From Mytilus californianus (taxonomy: Eukaryota; Mollusca; Bivalvia; Mytilida; Mytilidae), in the NCBI RefSeq assembly GCF_021869535.1, contig NW_026262582.1, positions 57,610,851-57,674,850 on the forward strand: 64,000 nt of DNA, written 5' to 3'. The notes below the pieces were generated by a model. It did no database searches. It saw nothing but the letters and a program-made list of their open reading frames with translations, and was not told the origin of the DNA. The position numbers and the translations under genes were made by a program. This document shows, in pieces, positions 10,861 through 21,894 of the stretch (its first letter is position 1; each line of letters opens with the position of its first letter).

Positions 10861-11660
10861 ATCTGAATACTGTATTCTTATTGAAAAATATCTGGAAATA
10901 AATATTACAGAAGAGACACATGCAGATACTGCTTGAAGAAAATGTGTTAGAGAATTGCAAAAAAATTTGACAGTGTTTTAACAACATTTAAATCGTCATA
11001 TCAGAATACTTTGGCAAAACTATGTGAAACACATGGACATAACTTGGTTTCATTCAAAAGACAATTTTCTGAGGACAGTAGTGCAACTGTTTATAGTATT
11101 TAAGAAAAAAAATATAGAAATTAAACATGAAACAGTTATTAACAATATTCATTAGTTTGATGAGGAAACAACCAATTTTGAGTGGGGAAGGGGGGGTATT
11201 GTTATTTCCACAGAACAAGCAATTTATTTTTGAAATCTTTTGGAAACAACAACTTTATTTTAGCATACAGGAACAAGAAATAATTTTTTTGAAACAAAAT
11301 GTCAAATTTTTGTTTGTCCCAATTCTCAGTGGAAAAGAACTGGTTTTTTTTGCCCCTTTTCCAAAAAAGATCAGGCAAATTAAAAAAAAAACATATTCCC
11401 CCCACACACACAAAAAAAAATAAACAGTTGATGCCAAAATTGTTATCTAAGTCCATGGAAAGCTATATTTGTTTGAACTACCAATATTAATGGTAAATTC
11501 AATGAAACAACAGAACTTTTTTGAAAAATAAAATTATCACATGGTTTTCAAAATGGGAAGATTTATTACTTGAATGTCAAATATTTAGACATGATATTCA
11601 TTTTTTTTAATAAAGACCTTCTTATTGTAGGTTATAATATGCTGTGGATAGAAAAATGAA
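10861..11660. other. AT-rich intergenic sequence
   Basis: Homopolymer-rich sequence with short overlapping open frames on both strands (11127-11490) that look like composition effects. No gene, RNA or repeat end was recognised. Confidence 0.4.
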
Positions 11661-11663
11661 ATA

Positions 11664-12600
11664 CCGTGCATGCCTTCTAAGCACTTTCCAATTCTTGATG
11701 TCTTAACCTCTGGTGGTATGCTTACAGTTGGTTCATTAATTTCAAAAATTCCAGATTTGCAAGATGTTTTCCAAGAAATAGTGTTTGATAACATCAAAGG
11801 TGAAATTAAGACTTTGGCACTAAGGGAGAATAACTCCATATTACGTAAACCATGACGAGATAAAGTCTCTTACATTTGCCAGAGTTATAGATGAATGGAG
11901 ACAGAAAGCTCTACTTTTTAAAATCACTTGAAGTGTCGGTATCAAACCCAGCACATCAGTTTAATAAGTATAAAAAGTATAAAAAGGGCAAAGCTTTAAT
12001 ACCAGGCATAGCGACTGCTGGCTGTAAACAGATTGCCACATGACTGCTTAAGCTACCAATCAACGCTAAGTTTGGCAGACTAGTTAGGGAATGACTGGGA
12101 CAAGGATCTTGTTGCTATGCAAGAACTAGTAACAACTGAAACATCACATGAATTGGTGTTACTTCAGAATTTACAAATGATCAAAGAGTCCATTGATTTG
12201 GTGAATGGAGATGCTGATACAATGGTACTACAAATTCTTGTACTTTCTAACACGGAGAATGACTTGCATCAGTACAGAGATTTAATGCACCCTGGCTTTT
12301 ACTTTGTAGGAGATAATGTTGATATGCGTACAAAAGTCAGGAATATGACAATCTATAATCAACACAGATATCATCATATGTACCAAATATGTGCCTATGA
12401 AAACAGAATTTCAGGGAACCATCTAGACAACACTGTTGCCAAAGGAGATGCAAATACAGTGCCCTTCACTACTTTTATACCCAGTCAGTCAGAATTGGAC
12501 AATATAGCTAGTGACTTCACTTTCCTAGTAGCTAAAATATGGAGTCAGCATATTTCACATTTCAACATATTTGCACCAGTCCTTCCTGAATATATCGAGC
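11664..12600 (+). pseudogene. Decayed DUF6589-type gene, mobile-element associated
   Basis: The best-preserved part (12117-12600) reads LQILVLSNTENDLHQYRDLM, then GDNVDMRTKVRNMT, then QHRYHHMYQICAYENRISGN and DANTVPFTTFIPSQ. This matches my memory of the DUF6589 family found in animals and fungi, often in repetitive or mobile contexts (GDN.D...K.RHMT...N.S.H....AV..RV). Upstream pieces (KHFPILDVLTSGG, VFQEIVFDNIKGEIKTLALR at 11676-11855) belong to a different frame and are separated by stops, so the gene is broken. Its 3' end is replaced from about 12601 by another repeat. It is likely dead. Confidence 0.6.
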
Positions 12601-12892
12601 TTTCTCCAAGGGCAATAAGTAAGGGTAGGAATGCCCTTTACCGTCAGGCGTCAAACGGTCATTTTCGGCTACCGTTAGCATCAAATTGGTTAAAATTTTA
12701 CTCAAATAATTATCGTTACCGTTATTTTTGGAAAAAATTTAGCATGATGCGTCAAAATCAGTTAATTTTTTTAACGTCTAAAAGAAAGTGTACATTTTAT
12801 CGTCATGCACCAAAAATTACTGTTAACGTCATTTGGCAAGAATTTTTACCGTTATTCGTCATGAGGGTACCCCCATTACGACCCTCATAAGT
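12601..12892 (+). repeat. CGTCA/ACCGTTA-rich repeat fused to the DUF6589 remnant
   Basis: Short motifs CCGTTA, CGTCAA and CGTCAT recur, ending in GGGTACCCCCATTACGACCC. The open frame of the remnant runs through it by chance. I remember very similar sequence as an interspersed repeat in mussels. Confidence 0.5.
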
Positions 12893-12949
12893 ATACTGGC
12901 AGTTTTCAGTAAACAAATAAATTAGTAAGAAAGAAATAAAAGAAAGGGA

Positions 12950-13080
12950 ATTGTAGCAAGTCTAGCAACAGTTCAGCCTTCAACAATGAGAAAAAACCCA
13001 TACCCTATAGTCTTATAAGACTACATTGTGTTTGTGTGTGTATATCTGTTAATGTGACATAACAAAGGTTCTAGAGTACA
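12950..13080 (+). repeat. M-repeat related fragment
   Basis: CAGCCTTCAACAATGAGAAA then CCCATACCCTATAGTCTTAT matches the middle of the M repeat (compare 32888-32925). Confidence 0.55.
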
Positions 13081-13259
13081 TACAATCTAAGACTCTTTTA
13101 TCTTGCAATAGTATTAAAACACATTTGACGTTTCTACACTTTACACAAGTATTCCCAATTCCAAACTAAACATGCTAAAAGACAATTTAAACTGAAAGAG
13201 TTGATCCTGCTTTGTTTCATAAAAAAGAATGGCCAATGTAGATACAAGTATCTTGACTT

Positions 13260-13282
13260 AGGGAGGGGGGGGGGGGGGGGGA
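13260..13282. repeat. Poly-G tract
   Basis: A run of about 20 G. The surrounding 13081-13400 shows no feature. Confidence 0.8.
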
Positions 13283-13404
13283 ATAATATCATTCTGATTC
13301 TAACAAAAAATTCTTTGAAACTGACATTATCAAGATACTTTATTTCTTGATTGACAACATATATATTTGTTATATTTGGAGGATGTGTTTTTCAATAAAC
13401 ACTC

Positions 13405-13697
13405 GGCATTCCGATGGGAACCACCTGCGCTCCTCTTCTTGCCAACTTGTTCCTTTGTTCATATCAGGCTTACTTCATACAGGAGCTTCTTAGGAAAAAA
13501 GAAAAGAAGTTAGCATTTAAACTTCACTTTCTTCTGTATAGATGATGTTCTCTCACTAAATTACGTAAATAATTCAGTTTGGTGACTTTGTTGGAAGCAT
13601 CTATCCCATTGACCTTGAGATAAACAATACAACAGATACAGTTAAGTCTGAGCTAGACTCTGTGACAGCACAAGATAACAAAACAGAAAATAAGTGA
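13405..13697 (+). pseudogene. Reverse transcriptase fragment, frameshifted
   Basis: Frames give GIPMGTTCAPLLANLFLCSY QAYFIQELL, then (after a shift) IDDVLSLN, then (after another) FGDFVGSIYPIDLEINNTTD. These are the conserved palm motifs (IPMG..CAPLLA.L, Y.DD) of an animal retroelement RT. I associate this variant with a widespread family in cnidarians and molluscs, possibly Penelope-like, but cannot settle the class. It is broken by at least two frameshifts and a stop. Confidence 0.7.
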
Positions 13698-13764
13698 CTG
13701 AGTTTAGCAGCCTGGACTACATGTAGGTCACATGTAGGATTGCTTCTTCGGCATAGTAGATCTT

Positions 13765-13960
13765 TAGTCAGGCTTAAGTGGTTGAGCTAGGAAAGTACTT
13801 CCTTAGGAATAGCTCAGTCAGTTAGCCGCTGACTTGTAACATGTAGGTCCTGGGTTCGGGTCCCAGATCTAGAGGAGGCAAATTATGTGATTTACTAATA
13901 AGAATCATGCACTCCAGTTACATAGGCAAATGGGGAGGTAGGAAACAAACTATATATATA
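13765..13960 (+). repeat. tRNA-derived SINE, family S1
   Basis: AATAGCTCAGTCAGTTAGCC (A-box-like) and GGTTCGGGTCCCAG (B-box-like) are spaced as in a tRNA, but the acceptor and anticodon stems do not pair, so it is not a tRNA gene. The downstream body AAGAATCATGC(A/T)CTCC(A/G)GTTACA is shared with a second copy at 36900-37035. Confidence 0.7.
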
Positions 13961-14364
13961 TTCAAATATTTTTTTTTTTCAAATAATATTTGACAACTTA
14001 AAGATGAATAGTAGTTAATTTTCAGTTATATAATGTTGTTGTTTTTTTTTTTGCATCACCATGTGCTTGTTTCGCGTGTATCCTTATTTTAACAAAACAT
14101 GTCAACCTTTAAATTTTGTTGCTAATCAAATTCAATTTTAAAATTGATATTCAGCACTGTCTTTGAAAGATGATAAGACACCAGTTTCCATACAGTTTGG
14201 AGTCTCCATCATCATGATCTGGTGGGATTTAATACAGCGTGCTGTATTTTAGCATGTCCTTTGAAAATATAGTGTAAAGTGTTGATGATTTTCTGAAAGT
14301 CATGAGGTCGTACTTTCGACAAGAAGTCTTTTAATTCAGTTTAAATAATAGCGTTCATTGCAAA
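13961..14364. other. Upstream region of the COA1-like gene
   Basis: It is AT-rich with T runs. The promoter and 5' UTR of the COA1-like gene should lie here, but no TATA or initiator could be assigned with confidence. Confidence 0.35.
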
Positions 14365-14458
14365 ATGAAGAATTATCTTAAGCATTTCGCAGCTCTTGGA
14401 TTATCGCTTGGTGCTGCATACACTTACGCACAAATTTCAGCTCGAGACAAGTATCGAG
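14365..14458 (+). CDS. COA1: COA1-like exon 1
   Basis: It is 94 nt, from the first ATG (AAAATGAAG) to CGAG|GTATAA. It encodes the membrane anchor: 31 residues plus one base. Confidence 0.82.
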
Positions 14459-17400
14459 GTATAAGAGGATGTTTTAAAGTGTAGATTTTTATACTATATT
14501 ATGATAACCTCTCATATCCTATAACACATACCTTTTATATATATCAATTGATAAATCTGTTTTTTGAAATTTTTAATGAATCAATGTCCTGAAGTTTAAA
14601 TGCTACAGACATCAATTTTTTAGTATTCATGAACCGAATTATGCCACATACGAATAAATCTTCTAAATTTTTATGGCTCTTGACTCAAGAAAATGTAACT
14701 CTTATGGAAAAACTGGGCTGTTATATTTGTGACTGTTTTGAATTAAGGAGATCAGGTATGCATATTGACACTAAGTCAAGTAAATGATTTGAGAATGAAT
14801 GCATATAATGTAATTTTATTCTTTTATTCACAATATATATGTGGTTTTTGGCTCTGATTCTGACCAATGCTAATATACTAAATATATATTTTCAAGTGAC
14901 TATTATTGTTGTTGTTACCAATTATGTAAATCAATTGTATCTGATTTTATGCCCTTTATGGGCCCTGTAATTTGGGAAATAAAATATTCTATTCTATTCT
15001 ATTCTATTCTATTCTATACAGTTTAAGGTTCATGTGGACCTTTTGGCTAAAATGGCTGCGTTTTCACCTCAAAATTTACTCTTGAGTACAGACAAACCTG
15101 TATATCTGGAAAAGTTTTAAGGCATAGCATGCCCTAGATTAATAAAATTCAAATGCATTGTATGTTTTAGAAAATTTAAAACTTAACTGGATTTTGCAGT
15201 GCACTTTTTTTCGTCCCTGTAGAAGATGATAAAATTAACAAACAGTTGAGTTTCACTTGATATGGTCCACTCAGGTACATAGTTTAAATCACCAATTATT
15301 GTAAGGTATCTATTGTCCATCTATTGTCCATGTCAATCAATACAGTTCACTTCAATTATTACCTGTGGGGAAGTTCTCAAACCTCTTTCACAACTTAGTT
15401 TATTTTGGCACCTTCTGGAGGAATGAAAAAAAGTGCACTGCAAAATCCTGTTAAGTTTTTAATTTTCTAAAACATAAAATATATTTGAATTTTATTTATC
15501 TAGGGCATGCTATGCCTTAACATTTTTCCAGATACACAGGTTTGTCTGTACTCAGAGTAAATAAGTAGGTGAAAATGCAGCCATTTTAGCCAAAGGGTCC
15601 ATATGAACCTTAATAAGTTTTCTCCTATGCCTATGGTCAGATGGTTGTGGCCTGTTATTAGACCGAATTATCTAAAAAAAAAAAGCTTTTGAACGACAGA
15701 TAATTCGGTCTAGCCTGTTATCTATTTCTCACATGAAGAGATGTTCTCTTATAAATCACACCCCATGGAGTTATTTAATTGAAATTGTAATAATAATTAT
15801 TATTAATAATTATTTTGAAATTTAACTCGATTTGATATCAAGGGACTAACTCATAATTTATGAAACCTGTAATTATTGTCAAACAGCTAAGGATATGATA
15901 CTGGTCTCCTTCCGTCCATCCAAAACATACCACTCAGAGCCTTTTGAAATAAGCTTTTATATTTGTTAGGATTATTTAATATTGTTATCATTTTCTCTTG
16001 AAGTCAATGAAAGACGATTTATGAAATTATCGTCAGTTTGATTTAAATAATTTTTACAGGATTTAATTATGGATCTTTGACTTTTTTTTGTACACCTTTT
16101 GAGGGCATCTCCTCTGTGACTGTCTTACAGTTATACTTGGTGCTGATTTCTTTGCCATCATTACATGTGTTGTTGATCAGATTATACTGTCATTTTCATA
16201 CCTGACAACTTTTCAAAGTCTTCATGGGGGATTTTAAGCACAAGAGGACCTAATTAATGCTCCTCTTATATTGTCAAAAGTGTTATTAATCTAATACTAT
16301 ATTGTTTAAATGAGTAAATGTGTGATTAAATTCCTTTTATCTCATTTGAATGCCTATTTTGAGGTGTTCAGTTTATATAATTAAATGATTTCAAAATTCA
16401 GGTCAACACCTCTCATGAGGGATAATCCCCCATAAATTGGGATAGTTGGCAGGTCTGCATTTTAATCCAATCATTTTTATGGGAGTTATCGGACTTTGAC
16501 GATATTTTGGAGTACTGTTAACACAACACCTTTTGAATACAACTACTCAGAGACCCTTTTATATTTAGTAGGTTTGGTTGCTATCCCCACATGTGTAGTT
16601 GACCATATTGTACTGTCATGTTGATTCTACAATTTTTAGAGCAGTTTTTGGACTTGACTATTTTATGGAGTATTGTGACTATAACATCTTGTGAATGCAA
16701 CTCCCCAGAGACCATTTGATAAAAAGCTCTTATACTTGTAACTATTGTTTACCAACATGTGTAGTTGACCATATTATACCACTATTTTGATCCAACCATT
16801 TTTATGGGAGTTGTGGAACTTTGACTATTTTTTTATTGTGACATTGTCACCTTTGTGAAGGCAACTCCTCTAAGACCATTTTACAGAAAGCTCTCATACC
16901 TATTAGGATTTTTCTCCATCATGTGTAGTTGACCATATATAATACTGTCATTTTGATTTGACTAACTCAACCTACATGTACATTCAGAGTTATCAGACTT
17001 TTACCATATTTTGACTATCGTACCACAATACATGTAACGCATTGTGACACACAATTCAATTCCTCATTTATACCTGTAGCACAGGGGCTATTGGGTAAGG
17101 GTGTAGCAATCCTGTTTAATCTTTCAGAAGTTGTTTCCAAATACTGTGTTCTATGTCATGTATGTACAAATGATTAAGACAAGCTGCCTTTGATATTGAT
17201 GTTTTTTTTTTTAGATATGTTATGGACCTTTAATTGATTTATTTCAATTGGTTGTACAATTTCTTTTATTATATGGTTAATGTTATTTCTGATCTACCTA
17301 TTAACTTTTTTTATGCGGACAGATTTTTTACAGTTTGATTCCATAAAAACAAGACCCCTTTATAATTCTGTTAAATTTTGAAAATGTTTTTAATCATGTC

Positions 17401-20400
17401 AATTGTTCCATTTCTGGGACTTATTTTTGTGAAACTGTATTAACGATTTTTAAACTTTGCCAATAAAATAATAAATACACAGTAAGGGACAACAATTTTA
17501 GATTGGATACAAGGGTAGAACTTTGTCAACATTAGAAAAACAAAGACTTTTCTTTTAATTAATTTTCATTGCTAAGATCTGTTTTACGTTATGTACATTT
17601 GTACATGTACATGTCTTATATAAAATAGAATTTTAGGATGCACTCAAGAAAAAACATCATTCTCAAAGATGCCATAAATAAAATACAGCAACCTGCTATT
17701 CTTTTCCATCCTATCCTATCCTATCCTTACAAATCAGATGGTTCACTGTTGCTTCCTAATAACAAAGAAATTTAATATCGTCATAATATATTTTGTAATT
17801 ACAGTATTTATGGTAAATTCAGAGCATTTTAAAAAGTCAGTAAATCTTGTGAAAGGATACCAGCCTGTTCTTGACTTGTTAGGAGAACCAATAACAGCTG
17901 ACACGGTAGAACTGAATGATCCATATACACAAGTAGATGATTTTTGTGCTCAGGTAAGTAAATTGGAGGAAAAAATGAGGATACACTCAAAATATTTTTA
18001 GATTACCAGTGATTAACTCGCTCACTCACTCATTATTGTATTTATAAAAAATTTAAAGATATATATACAATTTGGTTGTCAGAAACCAAAGCCCAAAACA
18101 ACTACCCACAAAACAGTATACGGAAAACTAAGATTGAGTACAATACCAGTGTCTTCCCTAGCGAATTTATGCCCCCATGCATTAACTTAAGGTCCCATCT
18201 TTTAAATTTTGAATTTCCCTATTTTAACATTGGGCATTTATATAGACATAAGTGCCCATTCTTCAAAATATTTCCAGGGAAAACACACAAAAAACCATTA
18301 GACCAATTTCGAACAAACTTGGGCTGAATTATCCTTGGGGAATCTTGTATTAAGTTTGTGTTCCTTGATCCTGTCAATCGATTAATATGGCCACAATGAC
18401 TAAAAATAAGACATTAGGGTAAATTCATTAATTGTCTTATACATACATGTATGTTGAAAGCCATAATAGATATCTAAACAAGGCAAAAAATATTTAGATT
18501 GTAAAGAACTTCTTACTTGGATGTTTCCACCAAAATTATCCTATTAGGAGTTATTGTCTGTAAATGATGATTTTTTTACTAATTTTTATGTTTTTGCCTT
18601 GTTAATATCTGGAAAATTATAAAAGATGGGCAAAAAATGTATAAACTGCAAAAATTATTAGTTTTACAAGATCTACAAAAAGGCCAAAATAACTGAAAAC
18701 ATAAGACAATTTCTTTTAGGAGTAATGGCCCTTTAATGATGATTTTTTTTTGGTCAAAATTTAGCATTCTTACATATATATATATATTATCTGTAAATTA
18801 TAATAGAAAGACAGAAACTGTAAACTGCAAAAAAAAAAGGTAACGAGAGGTGAACAAAAATTTTAAGGCTTACAATAAATTGTGAGATTACACAAACAAC
18901 AATGTAATATTTTCACTCCAGCATGTTTTAACAAATGACTACAAATATGATCTTAATTACATTTTTCTCATGTTAATTGTTTATTACTTTCAGCTCTCAA
19001 TTCCAATTCATGGTACAAAAAAGAATGGTATCCTATTAACAAAATGTAGCAGAAAATCTATAGATGATGAGTAAGTCTAATAAATACTGGGTACTCAGGG
19101 TATATACATTCTGCTTTTCTACAATTGCATGCTCAACAAAAGTTTTGTTATTTTGCTTTCCCAGTTTTTCCAGCTTGATTAATCTGTGAATTTTTATATA
19201 ACAAAATACAGGACAATGCAGGAAGGTTTTTTTTTCATCACTTTTTACAAATCACCAAATTATGTCAAGTCATGCTTCAATTTTAAACAATTCAATTGAT
19301 TTTTGTACATTTCTTTAAATAATCCATAATTTGATAAAAATTGCTGTTTTACATTTTTTTATGAGAGGACAATCCTAGGTATATAGTATGAATAAAGAAT
19401 ATGTGGACTATATATCTATGAGATAGCAACACAACTACATATAATGCCAATAGACCTCTATGTCATCAACAATAGACAGGTGTCTACACAATACATGTAC
19501 ACCAAGCTCTTAATCACCCTGAGTGTGAAAAAATAATAAGTTTTGAATTAATCTATCAAAATCTTCCATCAACATTATATTTTCCAAAATAGAAAAGTAT
19601 TAGGTTGTAACAAAAGAGTTCCCCTGACCAGGTTTCTGACTTTGGACAGGCATATGGACAAGCTGCAGGATTTAACTAGTTTTTTTTTTCTAAGATCTCT
19701 TTTAATCTTTATCAATGGAATACTGTAAACAGGGAAATTTTTGCGGCAGTTTTATTTTCGCGGTAATAATTGAAACACGAAAATAAAACGACCGCAAAAA
19801 ATTTCAAGGAAACTCTATTCATAAGATGAAGACCATACATGTATGTATATGAATAGGATATGTAGAGGACCACTGTATAACACGGATTTTACAGACGACA
19901 GATCGATACCTCAAATCATATCTGAAAGAAAAGCAATGTTAGAAATCATAACTTTAACTCATGCTAATCTTATTAACATGGAAGACATCTCAAGCAAGCA
20001 AACATTACGGATATTGTTATGTAAAAAACACTCGTTACAAATATATAAATGACACCTGTCAATCAGTTTTAAATATTACCTCATTGTATCTGCTACACAA
20101 ATTAATCAGATCAAAAGATCGATTCATCAGCATTAATCCTGACAGCATTTAATTCACTCTTAATTAGGTCTTCTTTTCTGTTTATTGTGTGTGTGTTTTT
20201 ACAAGCAAACATGATATAACTTTTAATCTTACAGTAATGAATCGACAAAAAAGATTTTTGAATTGTTTTATCACTTGATTTATGATACATGTAAAGCTGC
20301 TCACTTTCTAAATCATTTATGAAAATATTTATATAGGCCACCCGGATATGGCGAATTCAAAACGTCATGAATTTAAATTAAGTTGATAAATAGGGAAAAA

Positions 20401-21322
20401 AAGACGGTGCAAAATTTTTCCTGTTTAGAGTAATAAAATCTACAAGAAAAAATGTACAAAAAGAATCTGAACAGGAAAAGCACTAACCTTTTTACTTAAA
20501 CTATACGTAATAGTAACACAAATGCAAGTACCAGTTAAACAATAATAAACAATAGTGTATCAAAGAATGTCCAATCATGCTGTATTGAATTTGTAGCCAT
20601 TTCAGTTTCTTTAATTATATAATAACTATATAATAAAGATATCAAATATAGAAAAATATTCAATGAGTGACTGAACAACACATTGATTCACGAATATGTG
20701 TTATCAGTGTTGTTCGATCACAAGCTGAATATTTTTCAATATTCTAATTCTTGAATTAAGTTATTCTTTAAATCACATTGACCATGGATTTTTAAATTGA
20801 AATAAAGCAGAAAATTAAAGGAACTTCATCTTTTCCTATGCATTCTCAATGGTTTTGCATGCATCGTCAGCGTCTTGACAATACCCATTGTTGTCTGACG
20901 TTAGAGGAGAGATATATTCAAATTTAATTCATATGGTTAATTATCAGTTTTTATTTCACTGGGAAATCACAGTAATTCATAGTGTTACCAATGTAATAAT
21001 ATGTGTAATCTCTCCTTTAAGTATCGTGGCAGTAAGCTCCTGTAAATATTTCATATTTAAGAATTTTGTGGAAAGTATATATATATATATATAAATTAAT
21101 GATTGATTCTCTATTTTTCTCTGGGGTAAGTTATGCATAACTAAAAATTCAAAAACACAAATTGATTTTCATGAGTTGACTTTTATACTATATCTTTTTT
21201 TTTTCAGTTGGGAAGTTGATAGTTTGGATTTCAAAAGAGTTGATAATTCAAAACAGTGGACATTTTATGTTGGCAAAAGAAAACAACATGAGGATTCAGA
21301 AACAAAAGCAAATGTGACTTAA
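14365..21322 (+). CDS. COA1: COA1-like cytochrome c oxidase assembly factor
   Basis: Four exons (14365-14458, 17805-17953, 18994-19070, 21208-21322) join to 435 nt, 144 aa plus stop; all introns are GT/AG with matching phases. COA1 (MITRAC15) is an inner-mitochondrial-membrane protein needed early in complex IV assembly. The N terminus MKNYLKHFAALGLSLGAAYT is short, basic, then hydrophobic, fitting a single membrane anchor. The middle (VLDLLGEPITADTVEL, then LSIPIHGTKKNGILLTKCSR, then DWEVDSLDF) follows human COA1 (ALGPPL, KIPVSGSKSEGLLYVHSSR, RWHLDEVFLEL), and the length (human about 146 aa) agrees. I infer orthology from this pattern; TIMM21-type relatives are less likely because the protein is short. 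Introns are 3346, 1040 and 2137 bp and full of repeats. Confidence 0.85.
14935..15019 (+). repeat. Probable LINE 3' end with (ATTCT)n tail
   Basis: TGCCCTTTATGGGCCCTGTA, then GGGAAATAAAAT, then about seven copies of ATTCT. A poly(A)-signal-like end followed by a short tandem tail is how several non-LTR retrotransposons terminate. Only the 3' end is present. Confidence 0.45.
15027..15609. mobile_element. 583-bp MITE with ~190-bp terminal inverted repeats and TTAA target site
   Basis: The left arm (15027-15215, GGTTCATGTGGACC...) and right arm (15420-15609, ...GGTCCATATGAACC) are inverted copies over about 190 bp. They share internal blocks such as GGCATAGCATGCCCTAGAT and TTTTGCAGTGCACTTTTTTT. 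TTAA flanks both sides (15023-15026, 15610-15613). TTAA duplication is typical of piggyBac and Kolobok; which applies cannot be told without a transposase. Confidence 0.88.
15659..15712. mobile_element. 54-bp micro-palindrome insertion
   Basis: TAGACCGAATTATCT and AGATAATTCGGTCTA form a perfect 15-bp inverted repeat around a 24-base loop. The 9-bp GCCTGTTAT occurs directly on both sides (15650-15658, 15713-15721), as a target-site duplication would. Confidence 0.82.
15895..17040 (+). repeat. Tandem-repeat element in COA1 intron 1
   Basis: It begins near CTCCTTCCGTCCATCCAAAA (an ACGG-like microsatellite). Units of about 165-180 bp follow, each holding GTGTAGTTGACCATAT (about 16589, 16757, 16925), CAACTCC.C.GAGACC and TTTTATGGGAGTT. 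The layout matches P1/P3-type elements. From 17041 to 17680 nothing else is recognised. Confidence 0.6.
17693..17728 (+). repeat. (ATCCT)n microsatellite
   Basis: CATCCTATCCTATCCTATCC follows ATAAATAAAATACAGCAACC, again resembling the tailed 3' end of a retroposon. It lies 77 bp before COA1 exon 2. Confidence 0.5.
17805..17953 (+). CDS. COA1: COA1-like exon 2
   Basis: It is 149 nt, bounded by TTTTGTAATTACAG and GCTCAG|GTAAGT. It encodes FMVNSEHFKKSVNLVKGYQP then VLDLLGEPI. The open frame extends upstream into the intron, but the phase and acceptor fix this start. Confidence 0.85.
18400..18790. repeat. ~200-bp tandem repeat in COA1 intron 2
   Basis: The block TAGGAGTTATTGTCTGTAAA TGATGATTTTTTT recurs as TAGGAGTAATGGCCCTTTAA TGATGATTTTTTTT. 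TAAACTGCAAAAATTATTAG also recurs as TAAACTGCAAAAAAAAAAGG. It is a decayed element core and has no gene. Confidence 0.5.
18994..19070 (+). CDS. COA1: COA1-like exon 3
   Basis: It is 77 nt, bounded by TTATTACTTTCAG and GATGA|GTAAGT. It encodes LSIPIHGTKKNGILLTKCSR KSIDD, the most conserved COA1 segment (IPV.G.K..G.L). It is too short to show as an ORF. Confidence 0.87.
19734..19805. repeat. 72-bp foldback element
   Basis: GAAATTTTTGCGGCAGTTTT ATTTTCG pairs with CGAAAATAAAACGACCGCAA AAAATTTC with few mismatches. It is a hairpin MITE of a kind common in bivalves. Confidence 0.7.
20651..20737. repeat. 87-bp foldback element
   Basis: GAAAAATATTCA...GAACAACAC pairs with GTGTTGTTCGATCACA...TGAATATTTTTC over about 31 bp per arm. 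It lies in COA1 intron 3. The other parts of this intron (19071-21207) hold no feature I recognise. Confidence 0.7.
21208..21322 (+). CDS. COA1: COA1-like exon 4 with stop
   Basis: It is 115 nt, entered after a run of T and CAG. It encodes WEVDSLDFKRVDNSKQWTFY, a basic tail, then TAA at 21320-21322. Confidence 0.85.
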
Positions 21323-21507
21323 GACATCAATCAAATTTATTATAACATGAATAATTCCAATACACTTGTAACATTAAAATGTGTACATGTATGAAGTTTT
21401 GAAATTGTAGTTTTTAGATTCTTTGTATAAATGCAAAAAAAAATGTGGTTGAACTTGTATTGTGATATGGATATGATTTTGTCTGAAGATAAATTGATTA
21501 CAGATAA

Positions 21508-21513
21508 AATAAA
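21508..21513 (+). other. Poly(A) signal AATAAA of COA1-like gene
   Basis: AATAAA lies 186 bp after the stop codon. It is the first clear hexamer downstream in this orientation. Confidence 0.55.
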
Positions 21514-21894
21514 ACATATTGCAAGTCACAATAGGAAATTCAGAGGGGAGCAATAAGATTTGAAGTCATAATTGAAATTTTAACGATGAAGAACTGAGAT
21601 CAAAAGAACCACACGTTGATTAAATAAAAATAATCAACAGATCATGAAAAGGATAAATCGGCAAACAATTAGAGAAATTTTCTTATAAGACGTCAAAATT
21701 TTACATGAATGTCTGTCATGAAATAAATGGGAAACAAAAATGTTTATGGGTATTTTTTTCACATGTGTGTAGTATAACCTATAGGGTTGAATGACTGTAT
21801 TTTCAAGAATAAAATCAAATTGCATTATTCAGAATAAGCGTAGTTGGACTAGTATAAAGATGGTGTATTTTTTTTAGAAAAGTATAGTGATGAT

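Noticed and set aside
11127..11490. Overlapping open frames on both strands
   Set aside because: Low-complexity, phenylalanine/lysine-rich readings of A- and T-rich DNA without splice or homology support.
13805..13872. tRNA gene
   Set aside because: A and B boxes are present but the anticodon and acceptor stems do not pair, and a second diverged copy shares the 3' body: a SINE.
17738..18001. Open frame starting at 17738 as an independent gene
   Set aside because: Only 17805-17953 is coding; the phase and splice sites place it as exon 2 of the COA1-like gene.
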